Below, piece by piece: positions 12,192 to 19,890 of a DNA stretch of 64,000 bases. Below the pieces are notes generated by a model. The model worked only from the letters and a program-made list of their open reading frames with translations, searched no databases and was not told the origin of the DNA. The position numbers and the translations under genes were made by a program. Position 1 is the stretch's first letter. Every line of letters begins with the position of its first letter. Source of the stretch: Acidobacteriota bacterium (GTDB lineage: Bacteria > Acidobacteriota > Terriglobia > Bryobacterales > Bryobacteraceae); NCBI GenBank assembly GCA_014584705.1, contig JACTMJ010000021.1, forward strand, positions 153,132-217,131, in the 5' to 3' direction.

Positions 12192-12345
12192 ATTTTTTTG
12201 GTGGGTACGCTGGAGATCCCGGACCAAATCCACGGGAATCGAAGTCGTTTGAATTCTGAAGCATACCCTGCCCGGTGCCGGAACCGCTTCCGCGACATCC
12301 CGTCCGGGGCGCGGAAGAACTTCAAGTACTACAAATGTAATTTAC
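12192..12345. other. Gene-free stretch before the rnj-leader RNA
   Basis: About 150 bases with no credible open frame, between the DUF6599-like gene and the promoter of the predicted RNA. I see an AT-rich beginning (TAAATTTTTTTGG just after the stop, a possible weak terminator without a strong stem) and nothing else that I can name. Confidence 0.4.
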
Positions 12346-12374
12346 TTGACTTCATTCGTGGAGGGTCATAAGAT
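12346..12374 (+). promoter_or_regulatory. Strong sigma70-type promoter of the predicted RNA
   Basis: TTGACT at 12346-12351, a 17-base spacer and TAAGAT at 12369-12374. It is one of the best promoter matches in the window and points to a transcript starting near 12381. No open reading frame begins there. Confidence 0.65.
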
Positions 12375-12380
12375 CCAACC

Positions 12381-12492
12381 AAAGGGTTTTGACGGTCTGA
12401 AGTTCTCGTCGAAACCGATTCTCCCAAACGAACACCAGCAATGGTAGTGTGTTACGGGGAGTTCCGCCGGAAAGGCTGGAACTCCCCGTTTC
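12381..12492 (+). ncRNA. Predicted small RNA or rnj leader with two hairpins and a terminator
   Basis: About 112 bases between a clear promoter and an intrinsic terminator, with no coding potential. The 5' hairpin pairs GGTTTTGACG (12385-12394) with CGTCGAAACC (12407-12416): ten pairs including one G-U. A single-stranded middle follows, then the 3' terminator hairpin. It could be a free small RNA or an attenuated leader of the RNase J gene, whose start codon is 157 bases downstream. I do not recognise it as a named family; the Acido-1 motif should be tested. Confidence 0.55.
12456..12492 (+). terminator. Intrinsic terminator of the predicted RNA
   Basis: GGGGAGTTCC at 12456-12465 pairs perfectly with GGAACTCCCC at 12478-12487, with an inner GCC/GGC extension, and is followed by GTTTCT. 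The T-run is short, so some readthrough into rnj is possible. Confidence 0.7.
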
Positions 12493-12628
12493 TCATTGAA
12501 GGCTCCCGAAATCTTCACGATTTACTCCCTCTTGCAAACCATTGATTCTACATACCATCCTGCTCTCTCGAAGCGGGCTTTCGCCCCAGAGCCGCTAGAT
12601 CGTCCACTCCGGGAGGGGCCGAGTTCTT

Positions 12629-12634
12629 TATAAT
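12629..12634 (+). promoter_or_regulatory. Consensus -10 box just before rnj
   Basis: A perfect TATAAT lies 14 bases before the rnj start codon, with no recognisable -35 at 17 bases. If used, the leader would be only about eight bases and would exclude the GAGG ribosome site at 12636-12639. The region 12493-12628 otherwise shows no gene. Confidence 0.35.
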
Positions 12635-12648
12635 CGAGGTTAAGCTCC

Positions 12649-14319
12649 ATGCCAGACGCCAAGCTTCAGGTCATCCCCTTAGGTGGGCTCGGTGAGTTCG
12701 GAATGAACTGCACCGCATTGCGATACGGGGACGACATCCTCGTGATCGACGCCGGAATGATGTTCCCGGAGGACGAGATGTTCGGGGTGGACATCGTCGC
12801 CCCAGACTTCAAGTTTTTGCTCGCCAACCGGGAGCATGTGCGCGCCGTTGTCCTCACCCATGGCCACGAAGATCACATCGGCGGCCTGCCTTTCCTCCTC
12901 TCGAAGCTGCCTCTGCCCGTCTATGGCACGCCGTTCACCCTCTCGTTGGTCGAGCGTCGCCTGGATGAGCACGAATTGACCGAGGAAGCCGACTTCCACG
13001 AAGTCACCGCGGGCGATATCGTGGAAATCGGCCCGTTCAAGGTGGAGTTCATCCACGTTACCCACTCCATCCCCAGCGCGGTGGCGCTCGCGATTACCAC
13101 CCCCCTGGGCGTGGTGATCCATACGGGTGACTTTAAGGTAGATCCCACGCCGCCGGATCGCATTCCCTTTGACCTCCATAAGTTCGCGGAGTATGGGAAA
13201 AAGGGCGTATTACTACTCTTGTCGGATTCCACCAACTCAGACCGTCCCGGTTATTCCGAAAGTGAGCTGGCGGTAATACCCCGCTTCGAAGAACTCCTGC
13301 ACCGGGCCGAAGGCCGGGTGGTGGTCTCCTGCTTCAGCTCCTCCGTCCATCGCGTGCAGATTCTCTTGAATGCAGCGGCCGCCTTCGGGCGAAAAGTCGC
13401 CTTCCTGGGGCGGAGCGTGAACCAGGTCCTCGAAATTGCTCACGGCCATGGCTTACTCGAAATTCCTGACGGTATCTTATTGCGTCCGCAAGATATCATG
13501 CTCTCTGACCCTTCCCGCGTGCTTGTGGTTGCCTCCGGAACCCAGGGGGAACCGATGTCCGCGCTGGCCCGGGTGGCGGTGGATAGCCACAAGCACCTGA
13601 AATTGGGCAGCGACGACATGGTCGTGATGAGCGCCCGCATCATTCCCGGAAACGAGAAGGGCATCTTCCGGATGATCAACCACATCTCGCGGCGCGGAGC
13701 CCAAACCGTGTACGGAGCCATGGCTCCGCCCGTCCACGTCTCCGGGCACGGCAGCGCCGAGGAGCTGCGCCTCATCCTGAACCTCGTGCGACCCCGTTAT
13801 TTTGTGCCCATTCACGGCGAACATCGACAATTGTCGAAACACGCCTCGCTCGCTTCCCACCTTTCGGATTCCTCCCTGGAAAGAACTTTCATCCTGGAAA
13901 CGGGCGATTGCCTGGAAGTGGACGAGCGCGGAGCCTACCGCGCGGACCCCGTCCCGGTTGGGCGGATCTGCATCGATTCCGGAACTGTAGACGAAGTCGT
14001 CGAAGAACTCGTCATCCGGGACCGCCGCAATCTCTCGGAAGATGGCTTCGTGATTCCCATCGTGGCAGTGGACCACCTGAGCGGGAATTCCGACGGATTG
14101 CCGGAAGTCGTTTCTCGTGGCTTCATATCCGGCGAAGATGGCGCGTCCATCATGAAGGAAGCCCGCCAGGTGGTGGCGCAGACCTTGAGCAGTTCCACCG
14201 CCGAGGAAAAGGGCGATCTTGGCGTTATCCAGGAAAAGATTCGCGTCGATTTGCGGCGCTTCCTCACGAAGAAGACTTCCCGGCGTCCCTTGGTGCTGCC
14301 GGTGATCCTCGAGTTCTAG
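12649..14319 (+). CDS. rnj: Ribonuclease J
   Basis: A 556-aa metallo-beta-lactamase/beta-CASP ribonuclease. The zinc motif HGHEDHIGG is at residues 71-79. The beta-CASP part (GTQGEPMSALARVA, SARIIPGNEKG, VSGHGS) and the C-terminal domain are complete. RNase J combines endonuclease and 5'-3' exonuclease activity in mRNA decay and rRNA maturation in bacteria that use it. Here it lies downstream of a predicted structured RNA, which may be an attenuator of its own mRNA. The ATG at 12649 has GAGG nine bases upstream. Confidence 0.95.
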   Translation: MPDAKLQVIPLGGLGEFGMNCTALRYGDDILVIDAGMMFPEDEMFGVDIVAPDFKFLLANREHVRAVVLTHGHEDHIGGLPFLLSKLPLPVYGTPFTLSLVERRLDEHELTEEADFHEVTAGDIVEIGPFKVEFIHVTHSIPSAVALAITTPLGVVIHTGDFKVDPTPPDRIPFDLHKFAEYGKKGVLLLLSDSTNSDRPGYSESELAVIPRFEELLHRAEGRVVVSCFSSSVHRVQILLNAAAAFGRKVAFLGRSVNQVLEIAHGHGLLEIPDGILLRPQDIMLSDPSRVLVVASGTQGEPMSALARVAVDSHKHLKLGSDDMVVMSARIIPGNEKGIFRMINHISRRGAQTVYGAMAPPVHVSGHGSAEELRLILNLVRPRYFVPIHGEHRQLSKHASLASHLSDSSLERTFILETGDCLEVDERGAYRADPVPVGRICIDSGTVDEVVEELVIRDRRNLSEDGFVIPIVAVDHLSGNSDGLPEVVSRGFISGEDGASIMKEARQVVAQTLSSSTAEEKGDLGVIQEKIRVDLRRFLTKKTSRRPLVLPVILEF

Positions 14320-14406
14320 GGAAAGTTTGCAGCTTCAAATCCGGTACACTGAGACAGTCGCCGCGGCGGCCGAGCCCCGCATTGCGGCCAGGCAAGGAGA
14401 ATTACT

Positions 14407-14889
14407 TTGGCACAGTCCTATAGCACGCCACCCGCGATGGCGATCGATCCCGAGAAGAAGTACACGGCAACCTTCACCACCTCGCGTGGCCAGATTGTTT
14501 GCGAGTTGTTTGCGAAGGAAGCACCCCGCACGGTGAACAATTTCGTCTTCCTCGCCAAGGAAGGCTTCTACGATGGCACCACATTCCATCGGGTAATCGC
14601 GGACTTCATGATCCAAGGCGGTGACCCCACCGGTACGGGCCGCGGCGGCCCAGGTTACCGCTTCGAGGATGAATTCGAAGGCAACCCTCACGTTCACAAG
14701 GTTGGTTCTCTCTCGATGGCGAACGCCGGGCCCAACACCAACGGTAGCCAGTTTTTCATCACCCACATCGCCACGGATTGGCTGAACGGGAAACACACCG
14801 TCTTCGGCCAGGTTCTTAGCGGCCAGGAGATCGTGGACGCCACGGCACAGGGCGACACGCTCACCTCCGTCACCATCTCGGAAGCCTAG
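14407..14889 (+). CDS. Cyclophilin-type peptidyl-prolyl isomerase
   Basis: A 160-aa cytoplasmic cyclophilin that catalyses cis-trans isomerisation of Xaa-Pro bonds. The active-site segment [19 protein letters not shown] contains the catalytic Arg and the Phe/Met/Gln pocket residues, and NGSQFFIT and HTVFGQV are present. No signal peptide is seen. The start is TTG at 14407, because AAGGAG lies seven bases before it; the next ATG (14437) has no ribosome site. It follows rnj by 87 bases. Confidence 0.93.
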   Translation: MAQSYSTPPAMAIDPEKKYTATFTTSRGQIVCELFAKEAPRTVNNFVFLAKEGFYDGTTFHRVIADFMIQGGDPTGTGRGGPGYRFEDEFEGNPHVHKVGSLSMANAGPNTNGSQFFITHIATDWLNGKHTVFGQVLSGQEIVDATAQGDTLTSVTISEA

Positions 14890-14900
14890 GGGAGGGTCCC

Positions 14901-15911
14901 ATGCACTGCCGGCTTCGGCTTTACCGGGATTTCCGCGCCGTGGCGAAGCGGCTCTCCCGCTTGCCGCTGCTGGCGATCACTCTTTTCCTCGCGAGCGTCG
15001 GAGCCAAAGTCTGGGCGGCGGAGCCTGCGGGGCCTCCCCCCGCTCCGAAGCCGGCCCTATCGGAGGCCGAACGCGAGCAGGGTTGGGCGCTGCTCTTCGA
15101 CGGGGAAACCTTCAATGGATGGAAGGGCGTCAACACGCCCGACTTTCCTTATAACGGCTGGAGGGTGGAGAACGGTTACATCCGAACGATCATCCCTGGG
15201 CCTGCCGGCGATATCATCACAACCGGCACTTACCGCGATTTTGATCTCCGGTTCTCCTGGCGCATCGAGAAGGGCGGTAACTCCGGCGTTAAGTACCTGG
15301 TGGCGGAGGGCCGTCCGGAGCCCAACATCCCGTCCGTTCGCCTGGAAAAACTCCCGCGCCTGTTTCTGTATCTCGTGGGGATGTGCGCGGCGATCTATTT
15401 GCTGTTGCGCCGCCGCTCCCTCGCACGCTCGCTGCCGGTGCGGGTTCTGGCAATCGCCGTCGTGGTCGTGTGCGGATATTCCCTCATCAAAGGTGCGCGC
15501 GCCTATGTCGATCAGGTTACCGCCCTGCGCCATTCCGCCGTCGGCCTGGAATACCAGGTTCTCGATGATTTCGACAATGCGGAGGTCATGTCCAATCCGA
15601 AGGCGAGCGCGGCCTCTCTCTACATCCTTTTGGAAGCCTCCGGCGACAAGGAACTCTTCCACGATGATCGCTTCAACGAAGGTCGAGTCGTGGTGCGCGG
15701 CGATCATGTGGAACATTGGCTGAATGGCAGAAAAGTGCTTTCATACAATTTGAACGATCCTCAACTTGCCGCGGCCGTGGCCCGCACCAAGTATTCCATG
15801 GTTCCCGGTTTTCTCAGCCGCAAGGGGGGCCATATCGCCTTGCAGCACCACCACAATCTGGTCTGGTTTAAGGACATTAAGATATGTCCGCTCCCTGCCG
15901 GCGGCCAATAG
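14901..15911 (+). CDS. DUF1080 (3-keto-disaccharide hydrolase-like) protein with internal membrane insertion
   Basis: A 336-aa protein with an N-terminal signal sequence (about residues 20-40). A DUF1080 LamG-like domain begins at GWALLFDGETFNGWKG (61-76) and reaches GGNSGVKYLV (125-134). The domain resumes at GLEYQVLDDFDNAEV (215-229) and runs to the end. The segment between, about 135-213, is not part of the usual fold: it contains two hydrophobic helices (about 153-169 and 180-198) flanked by Arg-rich loops (LLRRRSLARSLPVR). In ordinary DUF1080 proteins these two halves are only a few residues apart. The reading frame is intact, so this is an in-frame insertion. It starts 11 bases after the cyclophilin gene. 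Confidence 0.8.
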   Translation: MHCRLRLYRDFRAVAKRLSRLPLLAITLFLASVGAKVWAAEPAGPPPAPKPALSEAEREQGWALLFDGETFNGWKGVNTPDFPYNGWRVENGYIRTIIPGPAGDIITTGTYRDFDLRFSWRIEKGGNSGVKYLVAEGRPEPNIPSVRLEKLPRLFLYLVGMCAAIYLLLRRRSLARSLPVRVLAIAVVVVCGYSLIKGARAYVDQVTALRHSAVGLEYQVLDDFDNAEVMSNPKASAASLYILLEASGDKELFHDDRFNEGRVVVRGDHVEHWLNGRKVLSYNLNDPQLAAAVARTKYSMVPGFLSRKGGHIALQHHHNLVWFKDIKICPLPAGGQ

Positions 15912-16197
15912 CCTTCCCCCCGGGGCTCCGGCCGCGCCGCGGATACACCGGCGCGTCTCCCGCACCCCCGGAAGGTAATTCGGTTAATCATCAAAAATCC
16001 GAAACATCCCCTCCGAATTTCGTAAAGCAGATATGATTCCCGCCTATTTGTGTAAACGCTCCGCGAAAATTACAGTCTTGTTACATCGCCGTCCCTCCGC
16101 TTATGAGGTGGATCAATCTTTTCGTATTCATGCGATGAATGCGGTCTGTTACCCTGAAAGTAGTTAATCTGCATAGGCAATTGGTGGAATTGAAATT
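15912..16197. other. 286-base gene-free stretch upstream of the DUF2934 gene
   Basis: No credible open frame. It contains a locally AT-rich part from about 15980 to 16190 that probably holds the promoter of the following gene, but I find no single clear -35/-10 pair. A GGTGGA ribosome site lies at 16182-16187. Confidence 0.4.
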
Positions 16198-16671
16198 ATG
16201 AGTAAGAAGCCAGGCACGGACGCGCAGAGCGTCGCCGCCCCCTCCGCCGCTAAGAAGGCAGCAGCCAAAACGCCCGCCCGGAAGTCCGCTGCATCCGGAA
16301 AATCCGCCGCGGTTGCGGACGCCGCGGCCAAACCAACCAGGAAAAAGGCGGCAACCGCGCCGGCCGGCGCCGAACCAGCCGTGCGGAAGCCCACCAGAAA
16401 GACGGTTGCAAAGAAGGCAGCGCCGGCCGAAGCCGCCGCCCCTGTGGCAGCATCCGAAACAACGGCAAAATCCGCCAACACCGTCCCTGTCGCGGCAGCG
16501 GCATCAGCCTCGGCTGCGCACGTCACCGTGCCGGACCCGCCTCCGATCCGGGATGAAGAGATCGCCCGTCTGGCTTACTCGTATGCGGAAGCGAGAGGCT
16601 TTCAAGGCGGCTCCCCCGACGAAGATTGGTTCCGCGCAAGGCAGGAACTGCTTCGCTTGCGCGGGCTCTAG
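16198..16671 (+). CDS. Histone H1-like DUF2934 protein
   Basis: A 157-aa protein in two parts. Residues 1-115 are low-complexity Ala/Lys/Pro repeats (blocks like AAKKAAAKTPARK and KPTRKK), resembling the C-terminal tail of eukaryotic H1 or bacterial histone-like Hc1 proteins and likely to bind DNA. Residues 118-157 form a DUF2934 domain (DEEIARLAYSYAEARG followed by EDWFRARQELL), a short helical domain common in acidobacteria and some proteobacteria. The combination suggests a nucleoid-associated protein; this is inference. The stop overlaps the end of the convergent ftcD gene by four bases. Confidence 0.8.
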   Translation: MSKKPGTDAQSVAAPSAAKKAAAKTPARKSAASGKSAAVADAAAKPTRKKAATAPAGAEPAVRKPTRKTVAKKAAPAEAAAPVAASETTAKSANTVPVAAAASASAAHVTVPDPPPIRDEEIARLAYSYAEARGFQGGSPDEDWFRARQELLRLRGL

Positions 16672-17636
16672 CCTCCGGACACTTTGGGAGCGGAGGAATC
16701 CCTCTCTCCCGTCCCGTCGCGCTCGGCGATTTTCAACGCAAGCCGGTTTTCCAAAATAGAACCTTCGTTGAAGTTCATCCACCGAAGGTTCTCCCGGAAC
16801 TCCTGGCTGACAGCCTTGCGCGGCACCAGGCCGATCAGTTCGCTGCCCTCCACCTCCACCCCATGCCGCGCCGCTTCGGCGGCAATGGCGTCGAAGACCA
16901 TCGGCGCGGACGTGCGCTCAAAATCGGTCAGGTTCAAGGACACCTGGGTCATCCCGCGGCTGCGCAAAGGAAGCCCCAGGGCTTTTACAAACGGAAAACC
17001 TCCCGACGATTGCCGAACGGACCTCGCAATCTCCTGGGAGACCGTGAGGTCCTCAGTTCTCAGCCACACGTTCCAGGCGATCAGAAACTTGCGCGCACTC
17101 ACCGCGGTGGCGCCGGCCGTTGGGTGAAGTTCAGGTCCGCCGACGTCCGGACGCCGCGTGGGATCTTCCTTCACGGCATCGCGTAAACGCTCGAATTGTC
17201 CTTTGCGGACCGCTTCCAGATTCCGCCTATCCCCGCTCCGCGCCGCCGCTTCATAGAGATAGCAGGGCACGCGGAAGCGCCGCCACATCTCGCTCGCGGC
17301 TCTGTGCGCCAGTTCCGCGCATTCTTCCATGGAAACCCCGCTCACCGGAATGAAGGGCAACACATCCAGTGCCCCGATGCGGGGGTGAACGCCCCGGTGA
17401 CGGTTCAGGTCAATTCGCTCCACCGCAACGGCCGCTCCACGAAGCGCCGCCTCAAGCACCGCCTCCGGTTCACCCGCCACGGTCAGCACACAGCGGTGAT
17501 GATCCACATCGTGCTCTTCATCCAGCAGATAGGCTCCTCTCACGGAACCGGTTGCCTCCGCGATGCTCCGGATCAGTTCCAGATCCCGGCCTTCTGAGAA
17601 ATTCGGCACGCACTCGACGACGCGCTTGGACGTCAT
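16668..17636 (-). CDS. ftcD: Glutamate formiminotransferase
   Basis: A 322-aa enzyme transferring the formimino group between formiminoglutamate and tetrahydrofolate. The N-terminal signature VECVPNFSEGRD and the HRGVHPRIGALDVLPFIPV segment are typical of the FTCD N- and C-subdomains. The cyclodeaminase domain found in bifunctional animal FTCD is absent. No histidine-degradation gene (hutH, hutU, hutI) is in the window, so the gene stands alone. Start ATG at 17636. It converges on the DUF2934 gene with a four-base overlap of stops. Confidence 0.92.
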   Translation of the reverse strand: MTSKRVVECVPNFSEGRDLELIRSIAEATGSVRGAYLLDEEHDVDHHRCVLTVAGEPEAVLEAALRGAAVAVERIDLNRHRGVHPRIGALDVLPFIPVSGVSMEECAELAHRAASEMWRRFRVPCYLYEAAARSGDRRNLEAVRKGQFERLRDAVKEDPTRRPDVGGPELHPTAGATAVSARKFLIAWNVWLRTEDLTVSQEIARSVRQSSGGFPFVKALGLPLRSRGMTQVSLNLTDFERTSAPMVFDAIAAEAARHGVEVEGSELIGLVPRKAVSQEFRENLRWMNFNEGSILENRLALKIAERDGTGERDSSAPKVSGG

Positions 17637-17774
17637 TCACTCCTCCGCTGCCCAGATGGTGCGCGTCGCGGCTGCTTGAACCCGCCACCCGCTCCGCTTG
17701 CTATTATCGCCGGACCGGCCACTTCTCAAACCCCGACGGTGAACCTGACGAGCCTTCCTCCCCGGGGTCCCGCG

Positions 17775-17804
17775 TTGACGCCCTGATTGCGAACTCGCTA
17801 TGGT
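17775..17804 (+). promoter_or_regulatory. Possible promoter of the cobalamin riboswitch transcript
   Basis: TTGACG at 17775-17780 and TATGGT at 17799-17804, with an 18-base spacer. The pair lies just before the first bases of the riboswitch, where a promoter is expected. Confidence 0.4.
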
Positions 17805-17811
17805 GAAGACG

Positions 17812-18060
17812 TGCTGGTACGCGCACTGCCCCGCGGGCGGACGCGTTGAAAAGGGAACCCGGTGGGAATCCGGGGCTGCCCCGCAGCGGTAAGAAGGAAC
17901 GAACACCGCAAGATCGCACTGGCTTCCCGCCGCCGGAAACTCCGCCGGAACGGGAAGTTGGGAAGCGGCGGTAAGTAGGAAGGAGTCGGGAAGTCGCTCC
18001 GAGACGGAAACGAGTACCCGCAAGAATCGCCTTCAAAGTCCGAAGACCTGCCGCACCGTG
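17812..18060 (+). ncRNA. Cobalamin (B12) riboswitch
   Basis: The conserved core is visible: a GGGAA and GGTGGGAATCC run at about 17853-17870, followed by GGGGCTGCCCCGCAGCGGTAAG ending near 17892, and the 3' element AGTCCGAAGACCTGCC at 18037-18052. The ends are approximate. The variable arm between these parts is long (about 145 bases) and contains a second GCGGCGGTAAG-like copy. It lies upstream of a corrinoid importer operon, so cobalamin binding should reduce importer expression. The region 18061-18194 must hold the expression platform; I see no clear terminator there, which suggests control of translation. Confidence 0.88.
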
Positions 18061-18194
18061 TGAAGGTAGCTGCGAGGCTGATTGTCCGCGCACCTGCTTT
18101 TCCGCGATCCAAGTGCCCCGAGGGGGAGGCCAAGGTGGGTTCATTCCGTTCACGAGCACGGACGCATTCGCTAGTGTGGTCGATTCGATTCCGC

Positions 18195-19049
18195 ATGCTG
18201 ACAGCGCTGCTCGCTCTCTGTCTCGCTGCGTCGGCGATAGCAGCGGAACCGCCGCGGCGTCTGGTTTCCACCGCGCCCAGCATCACGGAGATTCTCTTTG
18301 CACTTGGCTTGGGAGATCGCGTGGTGGGCGTCAGCGAGTATTGCCGCTACCCGGAAGCGGCCCGGCGCAAGCCTCGCATTGGCAGCTACCTTGCACCGAA
18401 CCCGGAAGTGATTCTCGCCATGCGCCCCGATATCGTCTTTGTGGAAGAAGTGAATGCCCGCGCTTTGGCCATGCTTCCGGCAGTCGGGTTCCGCAAAGTG
18501 GAGTTACGCCATCGCAGCATTGAAGACGTCTACAAATCCATCGACATTATCGCGAACGCGGCCGGGGTCCCCGCTGCCGGCGCCCGGTTGCGGCGGCAAT
18601 TGCAGGAGGAACTTGGACGCATCCAAGCGCGAACCCGCGATCTCCCCAAGCGGCGCGTGCTCTTCCTGGTCGGCCGCAATCCCGGAACCCTCCAGGGAAT
18701 GATCGCCGCTGGCAGTGGCACCTATATCGACGAGCTGATCCGCATCGCCGGAGGAATCAACGCGGTTGGAGACGCCGGTCCCGCGTACCCGAATGTCAGC
18801 CTGGAAACCGTACTTGGCCGCAACCCGGAAGTGATTATAGACCGCGGAGACATGGCACAGGAGAGCAAGCAGAGTGCCGCGCATGAGGCTTCGGTCCGCG
18901 CTCTCTGGAGATCCCTGAGCAGCCTGGAAGCCGTCAAGCATGGCCGTATCCACCCGGTCTCCGACGACTACTGGGTGGTGCCCGGCCCCAGAATGGTGGA
19001 GGCCGCGCGCGCGCTCGCCCGCTTCATTCATCCCGAGGCAGGGCTGTGA
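18195..19049 (+). CDS. btuF: Corrinoid-binding periplasmic protein of an ABC importer
   Basis: A 284-aa periplasmic-binding protein with signal peptide (MLTALLALCLAASAIAAEPP). The helical-backbone class III fold is recognised from RRLVSTAPSITEILFALGLGDRVVGVSEYC, read as two consecutive segments, and from AYPNVSLETVLGRNPEVII near the C-terminal lobe. These motifs fit BtuF and related B12 or siderophore binders. The riboswitch upstream and the btuD and btuC genes downstream make corrinoid the likely ligand. The ATG at 18195 has no ribosome site; an in-frame GTG at 18174 is an alternative. Confidence 0.88.
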   Translation: MLTALLALCLAASAIAAEPPRRLVSTAPSITEILFALGLGDRVVGVSEYCRYPEAARRKPRIGSYLAPNPEVILAMRPDIVFVEEVNARALAMLPAVGFRKVELRHRSIEDVYKSIDIIANAAGVPAAGARLRRQLQEELGRIQARTRDLPKRRVLFLVGRNPGTLQGMIAAGSGTYIDELIRIAGGINAVGDAGPAYPNVSLETVLGRNPEVIIDRGDMAQESKQSAAHEASVRALWRSLSSLEAVKHGRIHPVSDDYWVVPGPRMVEAARALARFIHPEAGL

Positions 19050-19068
19050 ACCATAGCGAGGCAATCCT

Positions 19069-19890
19069 GTGAGAGCCTTTGCTCCGCACACCCATGAAAC
19101 CCGGGGCATCTCGCCTGAACGCGAAGCAATTTACTCTCTGCGCGGCGTGGGGATGCGCTATGGCGAAAGCACCGTCCTGCGGGACGTGACCCTGGATCTG
19201 CACGCGCGCGAAGCAATCGCCATCGTAGGCCCGAACGGCGCGGGCAAGTCCACGCTCCTGCAGATTCTCGCCGGCCTCCTGCCAGACCATCTTGGTTCCT
19301 GCCGGTTGAACGAGGTGGAAGTGAAGCGCTGGCCGCGCCGGGACTTCGCTCGCGCCGTCGGCTTCATCCCTCAGAACGTCCAAATGGAGTTCCCCTTCAC
19401 CGTCGAAGAGGTCGTCGCGATGGGCCGCCATGCGCATGCGACGGGCATCTTCGAATCGGCGGAGGATTGGACGGCCGTGGAAGACGCAATGCACCAGGCC
19501 GATTGCTTTGCCTTTCGGCATCGCGATTTTCGCTCCCTCAGCGGAGGCGAGCGGCAGCGGGCAATTCTCGCGTCAGCGCTCGCGCAGCGGCCGTGCATTC
19601 TTCTGCTGGACGAACCCACCACCTGGCTCGACCTCCGGCATCAGGTCGAAATTCACCGCGTGCTAAACCGGCTTCGCGACGAAGGCTTGCTGGTGGTGAT
19701 GGTGACGCATGACCTCAATCTGGCGGCCGGATTTTCTGACCGGGTATTGGTGTTGGAGGAAGGGCGTTTGGCCGCCGACGGAAAGCCGGAATCCATCTTC
19801 ACGGGAGACCTGATCAAACGGATCTTCCATGTGGAAGCCACCATCCACCGCGAAGCGGGCGAGAGGCCCTGGATGCTCTATGGCCGTTGA
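19069..19890 (+). CDS. btuD: ABC transporter ATPase for corrinoid import
   Basis: A 273-aa ATPase of the FecE/BtuD class. Walker A is GPNGAGKST (about residues 54-62), the signature is LSGGERQRA, Walker B is ILLLDEPT, and the H-loop is in VTHDLNLAA. It powers transport through the adjacent permease. The GTG start at 19069 follows btuF by 19 bases. The 3' end overlaps the permease start by 11 bases, which points to translational coupling. btuD is assigned from the riboswitch context; sequence alone would also allow an iron-siderophore system. Confidence 0.88.
   Translation: MRAFAPHTHETRGISPEREAIYSLRGVGMRYGESTVLRDVTLDLHAREAIAIVGPNGAGKSTLLQILAGLLPDHLGSCRLNEVEVKRWPRRDFARAVGFIPQNVQMEFPFTVEEVVAMGRHAHATGIFESAEDWTAVEDAMHQADCFAFRHRDFRSLSGGERQRAILASALAQRPCILLLDEPTTWLDLRHQVEIHRVLNRLRDEGLLVVMVTHDLNLAAGFSDRVLVLEEGRLAADGKPESIFTGDLIKRIFHVEATIHREAGERPWMLYGR

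Noticed and set aside
19081..19890. The ABC importer as an iron-siderophore system
   Set aside because: Sequence family alone allows it, but the cobalamin riboswitch directly upstream makes corrinoid import the better call.
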